The translations under genes were made by a program, and so were the position numbers. Below, one piece after another: positions 7,529-16,106 of a DNA stretch of 55,927 nt (positions are counted from its first letter, which is position 1; each line of letters starts with the position of its first letter). The notes below the pieces were generated by a model that ran no database searches, was not told the DNA's origin, and saw only the letters and a program-made list of their open reading frames with translations. This stretch comes from Tabrizicola flagellatus (GTDB taxonomy: Bacteria; Pseudomonadota; Alphaproteobacteria; Rhodobacterales; Rhodobacteraceae): contig NZ_VMDU01000018.1 in the NCBI RefSeq assembly GCF_008271465.1, positions 1 through 55,927 on the forward strand, given 5' to 3'.

Positions 7529-8512
7529 CTAGATCAGGCCTTCCTTGCGGAAGAGGGCCTTGAGATCGGCTTCCGGCCTTGCGCCGAAGTGCGAGATGAC
7601 CTCGGCCGCGGCGACGCAGCCCATGCGGCCGGCGGTGGCCAGCGACTGGCCGGTGGCGAGACCATAAAGGAACCCTGCCGCGAACTGGTCGCCCGCGCCG
7701 GTGGCGTCAACGGGCACGACGCGGCGGACGGGGACCACCGCCTGTTCCTCGCCGCGCACCACGATCACGTCATGGCCCGACCGGGTGCAGACGACGAGGC
7801 CCGCATCCGCCGCCGCCTGCTCCAGCGCCGCCGACAGGTCGGTCTGGTAGAGCGAGCACCATTCGTGTTCGTTGCCGATGACATAGTCCAGCGACTTCAC
7901 CAGCCGCCGGAAGTCGTCGCGGTGCCGATCGACGCAGAAGGGATCGGACAGCGCGATGCCGGCCTTGCCGCCGGCCCTGTGGCACAGTTCCACCGCCCGC
8001 TCGAAGGCCTGCTTGCCCTTGGGCTTGTCGTAGAGATAGCCCTCGAGGAACAGGATCTCGGCGCGGCCGGCGACCGAATCCGACACGTCGTCGGGGCCGA
8101 GTTCCGAGGAGATGCCGAGGTAGGTGTTCATCGACCGCTCGCCGTCGGGCGAGACGAAGATCATGCTGCGCGAGGTCGGAAGCTCGCCCCCCGGCACGGG
8201 CGGGTTGACGAAATCGGTGCCCTCCTGCGCCATGGTCTGCGCGTAGAAGCGGCCCAGCGCGTCGTCGTGGACGCGGCCGATGAAGGCGGTGGTGAGGCCG
8301 AGGTTGCCGAGGCCGGCCAGCGTGTTCGCGACCGATCCGCCCGGTGCCTGCTGGCGGTTCTCCATCGCGGCATAGAGCATCTCGCCGCGTTCGCGTTCGA
8401 CGAGCTGCATGATGCCCTTCTGGATTCCCATGAGGTCGAGGAAACTGTCGTCGGCGGTGGAGAAGACATCGACGATGGCATTGCCGATGCCGACGACCTG
8501 ATAGGTTTTCAT
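7529..8512 (-). CDS. Adenosine kinase-like PfkB-family sugar kinase
   Basis: A protein of 327 aa that phosphorylates a nucleoside or sugar hydroxyl with ATP. PfkB signatures are clear: an N-terminal GIGNAIVDV opening, GGSVANTLAGLG near 60-70 for substrate binding, and DATGAGDQFAAGF near the C-terminus holding the anion hole and catalytic Asp. Closest in style to the alphaproteobacterial proteins annotated as adenosine kinase, which would salvage adenosine to AMP; the substrate is inferred. The start at 8512 was chosen because it overlaps the nth stop by 4 nt (ATGA), implying translational coupling with nth. The reading frame continues further upstream into nth but without family similarity. 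Confidence 0.87.
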   Translation of the reverse strand: MKTYQVVGIGNAIVDVFSTADDSFLDLMGIQKGIMQLVERERGEMLYAAMENRQQAPGGSVANTLAGLGNLGLTTAFIGRVHDDALGRFYAQTMAQEGTDFVNPPVPGGELPTSRSMIFVSPDGERSMNTYLGISSELGPDDVSDSVAGRAEILFLEGYLYDKPKGKQAFERAVELCHRAGGKAGIALSDPFCVDRHRDDFRRLVKSLDYVIGNEHEWCSLYQTDLSAALEQAAADAGLVVCTRSGHDVIVVRGEEQAVVPVRRVVPVDATGAGDQFAAGFLYGLATGQSLATAGRMGCVAAAEVISHFGARPEADLKALFRKEGLI

Positions 8513-9153
8513 GCGGTCTTTTCCTCGTATTGGCACCAGTCGCGGATCGGGCAGATGCCGCATTTCGGCTTGCGCGCGGTGCAGATATACCGGCCGTGCA
8601 GGATAAGCCAGTGGTGGGCATGGGCCTGGTATTCCACCGGCACGTTGTCCTCGATCGCGCGTTCTACGGCCAGTTCGTCGCGGCCGGGGCAGATGCCGGT
8701 GCGGTTGCCGACGCGGAAGATATGGGTATCGACCGCCTGTGCGGGGTGGTGGAACCACATGTTCAGGACCACGTTCGCCGTCTTGCGCCCGACCCCCGGC
8801 AGCGTGGTCAGCGCCGCGCGGGACGAGGGCACCTCGCCGCCGAAGTTCTCGATCAGAAGGCGCGAGAGCCGGATGACGTTCTTCGCCTTGTTGCGGTAAA
8901 GGCCGATGGTCTTGATATGGTCGATCAGCCCCTCTTCCCCAAGCGCCAGCATCTTTTCCGGCGTGTCGGCGATCTGGAAGAGCTTGCGCGTGGCCTTGTT
9001 CACGCCGACATCCGTCGCCTGTGCCGAAAGCGCCACGGCGACCAGCAGGGTGAAGGCGTTGACGTGTTCAAGTTCGCCCTTCGGATGGGGCTCGATCTCG
9101 GCGAAACGCGCGAAGACCTGTTTCAGCGCGGCATAGGGCAGTTGCGGGGTCAT
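8509..9153 (-). CDS. nth: Endonuclease III
   Basis: A bifunctional DNA glycosylase/AP lyase that removes oxidised pyrimidines in base excision repair. The protein is 214 aa, typical of the family. The helix-hairpin-helix LPGVGRKTANVV carries the catalytic Lys, the following VDTHIFRV carries the catalytic Asp, and the C-terminal CTARKPKCGICPIRDWC provides the C-X6-C-X2-C-X5-C ligands for the [4Fe-4S] cluster. It is the first gene of a two-gene leftward unit with the PfkB kinase. An Ada-like DNA repair gene starts divergently about 170 bp away. Confidence 0.96.
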   Translation of the reverse strand: MTPQLPYAALKQVFARFAEIEPHPKGELEHVNAFTLLVAVALSAQATDVGVNKATRKLFQIADTPEKMLALGEEGLIDHIKTIGLYRNKAKNVIRLSRLLIENFGGEVPSSRAALTTLPGVGRKTANVVLNMWFHHPAQAVDTHIFRVGNRTGICPGRDELAVERAIEDNVPVEYQAHAHHWLILHGRYICTARKPKCGICPIRDWCQYEEKTA

Positions 9154-9241
9154 GGAGCCTTTGCAGCACGAAAGCCGCAGTTCGACAAGCCGCAGGAAAC
9201 GGGTCGCGGCGCAGGGAGGGTGGCGCTACATCTCCGAAAGA

Positions 9242-9302
9242 CGCTCGTCGATGACTTCGTCACTCCTCGCTTGCGACGAGAAGCCGAAGGCGCACGAGGA
9301 GC
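9242..9302. repeat. Dispersed palindromic element, copy A
   Basis: Left arm GCTCGTCGATGACTTCGTC..., right arm ...CGACGAGAAGCCGAAGG...GAGGAGC; together they form an imperfect hairpin. The left arm is nearly identical to that of copy H, and the right arm is the reverse complement of the left arm of copy B/G. It lies in the divergent nth/ada-like gap, one of only two copies not at a convergent junction. Confidence 0.75.
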
Positions 9303-9319
9303 CGCCCGAGGAAACCAGG

Positions 9320-10150
9320 ATGACCGACCAGTCCCCGTCCTACCACTACCAGGTGATCGCCCGCGCGCTTGACGTGATCGATCGTGAAGGCCCGGCCCTG
9401 ACGCTGGAAGGCCTGGCCCAGCGGATGAGCATGAGCCCGGCGCATTTCCAGCGGGTGTTCAGCCAGTGGGTCGGCGTCAGCCCCAAGCGATATCAGCAAT
9501 ATCTGACGCTGGGCCATGCGCGCAGGCTGCTGGCGGAAAGGCATACCCTGCTTGGCACCACCCTTGAGACCGGCCTTTCCGGCACGGGACGCCTGCATGA
9601 CCTGTTCCTGACCTGGGAAGCGATGTCGCCTGGAGACTATGCCCGCGGCGGCGAAGGGCTGGAGATCCGCTGGGGCTGGTTCGAGACGCCCTTCGGTCCG
9701 GCCCTGGTCATGGCGACGGCAAGGGGCATCTGCGGCATGGGCTTTGCCGACGAGGTTGGCGCCGAGGCGGCGATGGAGGACCTTGTCGGCCGCTGGCCGA
9801 AGGCGAGCTATGTCGAGGACCCGAGGGCGATCCGTCCCCTGGTCGATACGGCCTTCGGCGGAAAGGCCACCAGCCTGCACCTGATCGGCGCCCCGTTCCA
9901 GATCAAGGTCTGGGAGGCGCTCCTGGCGATCCCCACCGGCCATGTCACCACCTATGCCGACATCGCCGGTGCCATCGGCCATCCGCAGGCCCACCGCGCC
10001 GTGGGCACGGCTGTCGGGCGCAACCCGATCAGCTTTCTCATCCCCTGCCACCGCGCCCTGCGCCGCGACGGGGGCCTTGGTGGCTATCACTGGGGCCTGC
10101 CGCGCAAGCGCGCCATGCTGGCCTGGGAGGCCGCGCGCACAGGTTTGTGA
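9320..10150 (+). CDS. Ada-like AraC-type regulator fused to O6-methylguanine-DNA methyltransferase
   Basis: A 276-aa protein with an N-terminal AraC-type helix-turn-helix (residues ~10-100; LEGLAQRMSMSPAHFQRVFSQWVGVSPKRY) and a C-terminal Ogt/MGMT domain. The methyl-accepting Cys is in IPCHRALRRDGGLGGYHWG. Suicide transfer of the methyl group repairs O6-methylguanine. Unlike E. coli Ada, there is no N-terminal Cys4 zinc domain for phosphotriester repair, so the methylation switch that turns Ada into an activator is missing; regulation by this protein is therefore unclear. The start is ATG 9320, since the longer frame upstream runs through repeat copy A. Confidence 0.9.
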   Translation: MTDQSPSYHYQVIARALDVIDREGPALTLEGLAQRMSMSPAHFQRVFSQWVGVSPKRYQQYLTLGHARRLLAERHTLLGTTLETGLSGTGRLHDLFLTWEAMSPGDYARGGEGLEIRWGWFETPFGPALVMATARGICGMGFADEVGAEAAMEDLVGRWPKASYVEDPRAIRPLVDTAFGGKATSLHLIGAPFQIKVWEALLAIPTGHVTTYADIAGAIGHPQAHRAVGTAVGRNPISFLIPCHRALRRDGGLGGYHWGLPRKRAMLAWEAARTGL

Positions 10151-10269
10151 ATGCGCGGAACCCTGCCGAGGGAGCAGGGAACTGCAAACCTCTCGACGGC
10201 GCTCGTGTAATGTGGCACGGGTCTGACCATCAGGCCCGGAACGGGCCGACAGCTGAGGCGAGAGCGAAC

Positions 10270-10926
10270 ATGATGACGAAAACCCCCCTTCTTCTTGCGA
10301 TGGCCGGCGCGCTGACCCTGACCGCCTGCGTCGATCCGAACGCCTATCCCGATGACCCGAACGCCCGGCAGCGCAGCGGCGCGATCATCGGCGGCCTCAC
10401 CGGCGCCGTGGCCGGGGCCGCGGTCTCTTCGGGCGACGACAAGCTGAAGGGCGTCCTCATCGGTGGCGTGCTGGGCGCGGGCACGGGCGCGCTGATCGGC
10501 GCCGACCTCGACCGGCAGGCCGCCGAACTGCGCGGGCAGTTGAACTCGAACATCTCGGTGACGAACACGGGCGAATACCTGATCGTCAACATGCCGCAGG
10601 ATCTGCTGTTCGCCGTCGACAGCGCCGCCGTGCGCCCCGACCTGCGCGCCGACCTGAACGCGGTGGCTTCTAGCCTGCTGAAATACCCCAACAGCCGGAT
10701 CGAGGTGATCGGCCATACCGACAACACCGGCGCCGCCGCCTACAACCAGGACCTGTCGCAGCGCCGTGCGGTCGCGGTGGCCTCGATCCTCCGCGAAAGC
10801 GGGGTGCCGGGGAGCCGGATCGCCGCCTATGGCCGGGGCGAGGACCAGCCGATCGCGTCGAACCTGACGCCCGAGGGCCGCGCCAAGAACCGCCGGGTCG
10901 AGATCATCATCCGCCCGACACGCTGA
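10270..10926 (+). CDS. OmpA-family lipoprotein with glycine-zipper segment
   Basis: A 218-aa protein with a lipoprotein signal ending in the lipobox LTAC (Cys20), which points to lipid anchoring, probably in the outer membrane. A Gly/Ala-rich stretch (IIGGLTGAVAGAAV ... IGGVLGAGTGALIG) forms a glycine zipper. The C-terminal OmpA domain has the peptidoglycan-binding signature IEVIGHTDNTGAAAYNQDLSQRRA and ends NRRVEIIIRPTR. It resembles YiaD-type proteins and probably tethers the envelope to peptidoglycan. A strong intrinsic terminator follows, so it is likely a single-gene transcript. Confidence 0.9.
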   Translation: MMTKTPLLLAMAGALTLTACVDPNAYPDDPNARQRSGAIIGGLTGAVAGAAVSSGDDKLKGVLIGGVLGAGTGALIGADLDRQAAELRGQLNSNISVTNTGEYLIVNMPQDLLFAVDSAAVRPDLRADLNAVASSLLKYPNSRIEVIGHTDNTGAAAYNQDLSQRRAVAVASILRESGVPGSRIAAYGRGEDQPIASNLTPEGRAKNRRVEIIIRPTR

Positions 10927-10947
10927 CGCAGCGGAAACTTTTGCAGG

Positions 10948-10973
10948 GGGGCCGGCCACCGCCGGCCCCTTTT
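10948..10973 (+). terminator. Intrinsic terminator after the OmpA lipoprotein gene
   Basis: A perfect 9-bp stem GGGGCCGGC/GCCGGCCCC with a 4-nt CACC loop, followed directly by TTTT. It is 22 nt past the stop codon and is the clearest Rho-independent terminator in the window. Confidence 0.88.
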
Positions 10974-11028
10974 CCATTGTAACGGCCTGGAATCGGTCAT
11001 AATTTCGGACCAATCAGCGGGGTCCACC

Positions 11029-11796
11029 ATGCCGTTCCTGAAAGTCGCCTCGGAAAAGCTGTCCAGCGCGGTTGTCCGCCAGATCGAGCAGTTGATCCTG
11101 CGCGGCATCCTGCGTCCGGGTGAGCGTCTGCCTTCAGAGCGCGATCTGGCCGAGAAACTGGGCGTCTCTCGCCCCAGCCTGCGCGATGCCATCGCCGAGT
11201 TGGCCGAGAACGGACTTCTGGTCAGCCGGGCCGGGTCGGGTATCTTTGTGGCGGACGTGCTGGGCTCGGCCTTCTCGCCGGCGCTGATCCGGCTGTTTTC
11301 TACCCATGAGGAGGCAGTCTTCGACTACATCGCCTTCCGCCGCGACATCGAGGGGCTGGCGGCGGAACGGGCCGCCGTGCACGGGTCGGAGACCGACCTG
11401 CGGGTGATCGACACGATCTTCGGCAAGATGGAACAGGCGCACCAGAAGCGCGACCCCTCGGACGAGGCGCAGCTGGATGCCGAGTTCCACATGGCGATCA
11501 TCGAGGCCAGCCACAACGTCATCATGCTGCACATGCTGCGGTCGATGTTCGACCTTCTGCGGCAGGGCGTGTTCTACAACCGGCAGATGATGTTCAGGAA
11601 CCGGATGACGCGGGATCACCTGCTGGACCAGCACCGGGCAATCAATGCCGGTGTGCAGGCGCGCGACCCGGAAGCCGCGCGCGCCGCCGTCACCGCGCAT
11701 CTGGCCTTCGTGGAACAGGCCTTCCACGACCAGATCCGGGCCGAAAGGCACGAGGCCATCGCCCGGCAAAGACTTGAGCACGAGACCGCGCGCTAG
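11029..11796 (+). CDS. GntR/FadR-family transcriptional regulator (FCD type)
   Basis: A 255-aa regulator. The N-terminal winged helix-turn-helix is clear (LRPGERLPSERDLAEKLGVSRPSLRDAIAELAENGLL near residues 27-62), and the C-terminal all-helical FCD ligand domain shows metal-ligand-like positions (DAEFHMAIIEASHN, HRAIN). FCD regulators usually respond to organic acids such as pyruvate, lactate or glycolate; the effector here cannot be read from the sequence. A weak dyad GGTC...GACC at about 10995-11011 just upstream of the start might be an autoregulatory site. The next gene, accA, has its own ribosome site about 90 bp on, and a regulatory link is not shown. Confidence 0.88.
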   Translation: MPFLKVASEKLSSAVVRQIEQLILRGILRPGERLPSERDLAEKLGVSRPSLRDAIAELAENGLLVSRAGSGIFVADVLGSAFSPALIRLFSTHEEAVFDYIAFRRDIEGLAAERAAVHGSETDLRVIDTIFGKMEQAHQKRDPSDEAQLDAEFHMAIIEASHNVIMLHMLRSMFDLLRQGVFYNRQMMFRNRMTRDHLLDQHRAINAGVQARDPEAARAAVTAHLAFVEQAFHDQIRAERHEAIARQRLEHETAR

Positions 11797-11885
11797 GGAC
11801 GCGGCCGGCCGCCGTGGCGCCTGCTGCCGAGTTGCATCGGGTCTTGCCCGAGGGCATATAGGGGCAGTCCCGCAAAGGAAGCGCC

Positions 11886-12845
11886 ATGCAGTATCTCGAC
11901 TTCGAAAAGCCGCTTGCCGACATCGAGGGCAAGGCCGAGGAACTTCGCGCCATGGCGCGGACCAATCCCGGGATGGATGTCTCGAAAGAGGCCGAGGCGC
12001 TGGACCGCAAGGCTGACCAGGCGCTGCGCGATCTCTACAAGACGCTGACGCCCTGGCAGAAATGCCAGGTGGCCCGTCACCCGGAACGGCCGCATTGCCT
12101 GGACTACGTCGAGGGGCTGTTCACCGAGTTCACCAGCCTGGCCGGGGACCGGGCCTTTGCCGACGACCATGCGGTGATCGGGGGGCTGGCGCGGTTCAAC
12201 GACCAGCCGGTGATGGTGATCGGCCACGAGAAGGGCAACGACACCAAGTCGCGCATCCAGCGCAATTTCGGCATGGCCCGGCCCGAGGGCTATCGCAAGG
12301 CGATCCGGCTGATGGACCTGGCCGACCGTTTCCGCATCCCGGTGATCACCCTCATCGACACCGCCGGCGCCTATCCCGGCAAGGGCGCGGAAGAGCGCGG
12401 CCAGGCCGAGGCCATCGCGCGCTCGACCGAGAAATGCCTGTCGATCGGCGTGCCGCTGGTCAGCGTGGTGATCGGCGAGGGCGGGTCGGGCGGGGCGGTG
12501 GCCTTCGCCACGGCGAACCGGGTCGCGATGCTGGAACATTCGATCTACTCGGTCATCAGTCCCGAGGGCTGCGCCTCGATCCTGTGGAAGGACGCCGAGA
12601 AGATGCGCGAGGCGGCCGAGGCGCTGCGGCTGACGGCGCAGGACCTGCAGAAGCTGGGGATCATCGACCGGATCGTGAAGGAGCCGCTCGGCGGGGCGCA
12701 GCGCGCGCCCAAGGAGGCGATCCAGGCGGTCGGCAAGGCGATCGAGGCGATGCTGGGCGAATTGTCGGGCAAGAAGCCCGAGGCGCTGGTCAGGGACCGG
12801 CGGCAGAAGTTCCTGGACATGGGCAAGAAGGGGCTTGCGGCTTGA
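11886..12845 (+). CDS. accA: Acetyl-CoA carboxylase carboxyltransferase subunit alpha
   Basis: AccA pairs with AccD (encoded at 39.5 kb) to transfer CO2 from carboxybiotin to acetyl-CoA, the first committed step of fatty acid synthesis. The protein is 319 aa, full length, from [14 protein letters not shown] through the conserved [11 protein letters not shown] and [12 protein letters not shown] motifs near residues 157-205 to a C-terminal [17 protein letters not shown] lies 5 nt upstream of the ATG. The stop codon overlaps the TTG start of the gdx-like gene, so the two are probably translated together. Confidence 0.97.
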   Translation: MQYLDFEKPLADIEGKAEELRAMARTNPGMDVSKEAEALDRKADQALRDLYKTLTPWQKCQVARHPERPHCLDYVEGLFTEFTSLAGDRAFADDHAVIGGLARFNDQPVMVIGHEKGNDTKSRIQRNFGMARPEGYRKAIRLMDLADRFRIPVITLIDTAGAYPGKGAEERGQAEAIARSTEKCLSIGVPLVSVVIGEGGSGGAVAFATANRVAMLEHSIYSVISPEGCASILWKDAEKMREAAEALRLTAQDLQKLGIIDRIVKEPLGGAQRAPKEAIQAVGKAIEAMLGELSGKKPEALVRDRRQKFLDMGKKGLAA

Positions 12846-13156
12846 GCCCCTGGGTGATCCTGGTCATCGCCGGGGTGCTGGAGATGGGCTGGGCGCTGGG
12901 GCTGAAGTATTCCGCGGGCTTCACGCGGCCGGTCCCCTCGGTGGCGACCATTGTCCTGGCGCTGGGGTCGTTCTACCTCTTGTCGGTGGCCATGAAGTCC
13001 TTGCCGGTGGGCACGGCCTATGCGGTCTGGGTGGGGATCGGCGCCATCGGAACCGCCATCGCGGCGGTGTTCCTGTTCCAGGAGCCGGTGAACCTGATGC
13101 GGGTGATGGGGGTGCTTCTCATCCTCGCCGGCATCGTGGCGCTGAAATTCGCATGA
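12842..13156 (+). CDS. gdx: SMR-family exporter, guanidinium (Gdx/SugE) type
   Basis: A 104-aa, four-helix small multidrug resistance protein. It carries the SugE/Gdx signatures: a Glu in TM1 ([14 protein letters not shown]) and [22 protein letters not shown] in the middle. Characterised SugE-clade proteins export guanidinium in exchange for protons. I read a TTG start at 12842 that overlaps the accA stop (TTGA), because no ATG precedes the first membrane helix in this frame. Being coupled to accA leaves no room for a guanidine riboswitch, which often precedes gdx genes elsewhere. It overlaps the next gene by ATGA. Confidence 0.87.
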   Translation: MSPWVILVIAGVLEMGWALGLKYSAGFTRPVPSVATIVLALGSFYLLSVAMKSLPVGTAYAVWVGIGAIGTAIAAVFLFQEPVNLMRVMGVLLILAGIVALKFA

Positions 13157-13638
13157 TCCGGGCGCTGGCCCTGGCGCTGGCGCTGGCGGGGCCGACCGCG
13201 GCCGGCACGCTGGAGGGGCGGCTCGTCACCTTCACGGTCGAGACCTGGGACCAGCGCGAGGCGCCCTATCTGCGGGCACGGGGCCGGACGGTGACGGTTG
13301 GCCGGGGCGTCGAGTTCGGGCTGGAGCCGGAAGGGCTGACCGGGGGGCTGGACGTGGTGCCGGTGACGGTGGAGATCGGGCCGAGCCGGATCGAACTCGG
13401 CTACCCGCGCGGTCGGGGGCGGTTCTTCGAGGCGGCCTTCAACGGCTATGTGCTGCGCTTCGAGACCGAATGCGCGCTGTTCGAGGCGGTGGCGGTGGAC
13501 CCGGCGGGGACGACGATGCCGGTGCGCGAGATCTGGGCCGAGACGGGGGCGCTCTACATCAATGTCTCGGGGCTGGACTACGGGCCCGAGGCGCGGCTGG
13601 CGCTGGACATCGAGGTCGCGGACTGCCCGCTGAGCTGA
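13153..13638 (+). CDS. Secreted hypothetical protein
   Basis: 161 aa with a signal peptide ([18 protein letters not shown]) and a mature region rich in beta-type sequence. Two Cys residues, one in FETECALF and one in VADCPLS near the end, could form a disulphide. I do not recognise a family. It overlaps the gdx gene by 4 nt and is the last gene of the accA-gdx unit, so it is expressed with them; a functional link is not evident. Confidence 0.75.
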   Translation: MIRALALALALAGPTAAGTLEGRLVTFTVETWDQREAPYLRARGRTVTVGRGVEFGLEPEGLTGGLDVVPVTVEIGPSRIELGYPRGRGRFFEAAFNGYVLRFETECALFEAVAVDPAGTTMPVREIWAETGALYINVSGLDYGPEARLALDIEVADCPLS

Positions 13639-13736
13639 CCTGTCCACGGTGGACAGGGTTCGCCTGTGTCATGAAATCAACAGGTTGGCTGCGGGCGTCA
13701 AGGATCCGGAAAGGTTCGGCCGCAAGTGCGGGGGCC

Positions 13737-13804
13737 GCCTCCTCCTGCGCCTTCGGCTTCTCGTCGGTGCGCGGCAGCGATTGGGGACGAAGTCGCGGAA
13801 GATC
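13737..13804. repeat. Dispersed palindromic element, copy B
   Basis: The left arm is well conserved (CTTCGGCTTCTCGTCGG core); the right arm is eroded, keeping GGGACGAAGTCGCGGAAG. It fills part of the convergent gap between the secreted hypothetical gene and plsC. Confidence 0.65.
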
Positions 13805-13813
13805 GGCGGCCGG

Positions 13814-14539
13814 TCAGCCGCGGAAGCCGGCTTCGGCCATCAGGCGGTTCGAGCGGGTTTCGATCTCGGACTCGATGCGGGCCATGAACTCGGGAATGGG
13901 CAGGCCCGGGGCGATGGGGTCGAGGAATTCGACCACGGCAAGGCCGGGCTTCCTGAGGATGCCGCGCTTGGGCCAGAACAGGCCGACATTGGTCGCCACC
14001 GGCACGCAGGGCTGGCCGAGCTGTTCGTAGAGCAGGCCGGTCCCGACCTTGTAGGGCTTCACGTCGCCGGGGGCGACGCGGGTGCCCTGGGGATAGATGA
14101 TGAGCTGGCCGGGTTCGGCGGCGCCCCGGGCCACGTCGGCCTTCATCCGGGTGATGGCCGCGCCGCGCTTGCCGCGGTCCACCGGCACGCAGCCGATGCG
14201 CAGCGCATACTGGCCGAGGAAGGGGGCGAACATCAGTTCGCGCTTCATGATGAACTTGCCGGCCGGGACCGCGTCGAAGATCAGGATGATGTCGAGAAAG
14301 CTCTGGTGCTTGGCGGCGATCAGGCATTCGGCGGTGGGCGGCGTGCCGCGCACCTCGCAGCGCAGACCGGTGAGCAGCCGCAGCGAGACGATGACCCAGC
14401 GGCAGTAGGTCTTGGCCGCGACCCTCGCGCCACGGCGCGAGACGAGCGCCCAGGGGGCAAAGAGCACGGCCATCACGGCCATGACCAGATACATCTGGAC
14501 GATGAAGACCAGCGAAAGCAGCCAGCGGATCGGGGTCAT
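13814..14539 (-). CDS. plsC: 1-acyl-sn-glycerol-3-phosphate acyltransferase
   Basis: A 241-aa inner-membrane enzyme that adds the second acyl chain to make phosphatidic acid. An N-terminal membrane segment (residues 5-30) precedes the acyltransferase motifs. The family NHxxxxD motif is present as KHQSFLD near residues 77-83, with Lys in place of the usual Asn, and is followed by MKREL, YPQGTR (the EGTR-type block, here QGTR) and a VPVATNVG block. The start at 14539 overlaps the ftsX stop by 4 nt. Co-transcription with ftsEX links membrane lipid supply to division in this lineage, but that is inference from position. Confidence 0.91.
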   Translation of the reverse strand: MTPIRWLLSLVFIVQMYLVMAVMAVLFAPWALVSRRGARVAAKTYCRWVIVSLRLLTGLRCEVRGTPPTAECLIAAKHQSFLDIILIFDAVPAGKFIMKRELMFAPFLGQYALRIGCVPVDRGKRGAAITRMKADVARGAAEPGQLIIYPQGTRVAPGDVKPYKVGTGLLYEQLGQPCVPVATNVGLFWPKRGILRKPGLAVVEFLDPIAPGLPIPEFMARIESEIETRSNRLMAEAGFRG

Positions 14540-15432
14540 GTCAGCTCCCGCAGTTTCTGGAATGCGGCGCGGCGGGTGGCGGCGAAGGCCACGAGCGCGG
14601 CCAGGGGCGGCAGGGCCAGCGGCCAGAGCCAGCCCCAGCCGGTGAAGCCGAGCCCGGTCAGGAAGCCCCCGGCGGCGTCGGCGGCGGGCAGGGCGGCCAC
14701 GCCGATCAGCCCGGCAGCGGCGCCGATCGCGGCCCCGGTCAGCGCGCGCAGGGTGAAGCGGCGCACGAAGGCGCGGGCGATGTAGCTGTCCTTGGCGCCG
14801 ACGAGGCGCAGGACATGGATCACCTCGGCATTGGTGGCCAGCGCCGCGCGGGCGGCCAGCGTGATCATCGCGGCCATGGCCGCGCCGATCAGCGCTATGG
14901 ACAGGATCCCCAGAAGCCGGATGCGCGAGGCGGCCTCGGCCAGGGGGCGGCGCCAGCGGGTGTGGTCGTCCAGCAGAGCCCCGGGCGCCTCGGCGGCGAG
15001 GCGCTGGCGCAGCCCCTCGGAATCGTAGGGCGGTTCGCCTTCCACCACCTGGATCAGGCGGGGGATCGGCAGCGCCTCGACCGGCAGGCCGGGGCCGAAC
15101 CAGGGTTCGAGAAGCGCCCGCGTCTCGGCATCGTCGAGCGCGCGGAAGCTGGCGATGCCGGGGGTGGTGGCCAGCGTGGCGAGGATCGCGTCGGTCTGGA
15201 TCTGCACCTGTTCGGCGGGGGCCGAGAGGCGGATGGTGGCGGTCTTGGCCAGCGCCTCGGACCAGCGGTTGGCCAGGCGCCCGGAGGCGAGCGAGAGGGC
15301 GAGCGCGAAGACGCAGAGGAAGGTCATCGCCCCTGCGGTGAAGGTGGTCAGCCAGGCAGTGGGGCCGGAGGGCGGGACGACCTCGAGTGCGCGGGTGGCG
15401 GGCGAGGCGGGCTTGGCGGTCGGCAGTCTCAA
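14536..15432 (-). CDS. ftsX: Cell division protein FtsX
   Basis: 298 aa. FtsX is the membrane subunit of the FtsEX complex, which couples ATP hydrolysis to septal peptidoglycan hydrolase activation. One membrane helix near residues 28-50 (LTTFTAGAMTFLCVFALALS), a periplasmic domain of about 100 residues, then three more helices (ILSIALIGAAMAAMITLAARAAL and following) match the family. No ATG is available before the first helix; a TTG at 15432 overlapping the ftsE stop (TTTGA) is the best start. ftsE, ftsX and plsC overlap by a few bases each, so they form one leftward operon. Confidence 0.88.
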   Translation of the reverse strand: MRLPTAKPASPATRALEVVPPSGPTAWLTTFTAGAMTFLCVFALALSLASGRLANRWSEALAKTATIRLSAPAEQVQIQTDAILATLATTPGIASFRALDDAETRALLEPWFGPGLPVEALPIPRLIQVVEGEPPYDSEGLRQRLAAEAPGALLDDHTRWRRPLAEAASRIRLLGILSIALIGAAMAAMITLAARAALATNAEVIHVLRLVGAKDSYIARAFVRRFTLRALTGAAIGAAAGLIGVAALPAADAAGGFLTGLGFTGWGWLWPLALPPLAALVAFAATRRAAFQKLRELT

Positions 15433-16106
15433 AGGTCGGCCCCCGCAAGCTGGACGCGGTGCTTGGCGATGCGCAGGACGCGGGCCTGGATCTGCGCCTT
15501 GGCCTGGCGGATGAGGTTCAGGTCGTGGGTGGCGACGAGGATGGTCTTGCCCATCTTGTTCAGTTCGACCAGCAGCGTGAGGATGCGGAGCGACATTTCC
15601 CAGTCCACGTTGCCGGTGGGTTCGTCGGCAAGGATGATGTCGGGATCGACGATCACCGCGCGGGCCAGAGCCGCGCGCTGGCGTTCGCCGCCCGAGAGTT
15701 GCGGCGGCAGCGCGTCGGCGAGATGCTTCAGCCCGACCCAGCCGAGGAGGTCCTCCATGTCCTGGGCGCTGCTTTCGCGGTCGGACACGGTAAAGGGCAG
15801 CGCCATGTTGGCCGCCAGCGTCATGTGGTCGAGGAACTTGCAGTCCTGGTGGACGATGCCGATGCGGCGGCGGGTGCGGGCCACGTCGTCGCGCGACAGC
15901 GTGGTCACGTCCTTGTCGAACAGGATGACGCGGCCCGAGGTCGGGATCAGCTCGGCATAGGCAAGTTTCAGGAAGGTGGACTTGCCCGCACCCGATGGGC
16001 CGGTCAGGAAGTGGAACGACCCGGGCGCGAGCTTCAGCGAGACATTCGACAGAAGCTCGCCCCCGCCATAGCTGTAGGCCACGTTCTCGAAGCTGATCAC
16101 GGTCAT
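15429..16106 (-). CDS. ftsE: Cell division ATP-binding protein FtsE
   Basis: A 225-aa ABC ATPase partner of FtsX. Walker A GPSGAGKST, Q-loop HQDCKFLDHMTLAANM, signature LSGGERQRAALARA, Walker B DIILADEPTGNVD and the switch His in VATHDLN are all present. The start MTVISFENV at 16106 fits the family. The frame extends further upstream without similarity, and AGGGG abuts this ATG, so the GTG two codons later, at better spacing, is an alternative. It is the first gene of ftsE-ftsX-plsC and is divergent from the zinc-ribbon gene across about 170 bp. Confidence 0.94.
   Translation of the reverse strand: MTVISFENVAYSYGGGELLSNVSLKLAPGSFHFLTGPSGAGKSTFLKLAYAELIPTSGRVILFDKDVTTLSRDDVARTRRRIGIVHQDCKFLDHMTLAANMALPFTVSDRESSAQDMEDLLGWVGLKHLADALPPQLSGGERQRAALARAVIVDPDIILADEPTGNVDWEMSLRILTLLVELNKMGKTILVATHDLNLIRQAKAQIQARVLRIAKHRVQLAGADL

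Noticed and set aside
12700-12842. Guanidine riboswitch before the gdx-like gene
   Set aside because: The upstream sequence is the coding end of accA and no ykkC or mini-ykkC motif was seen.
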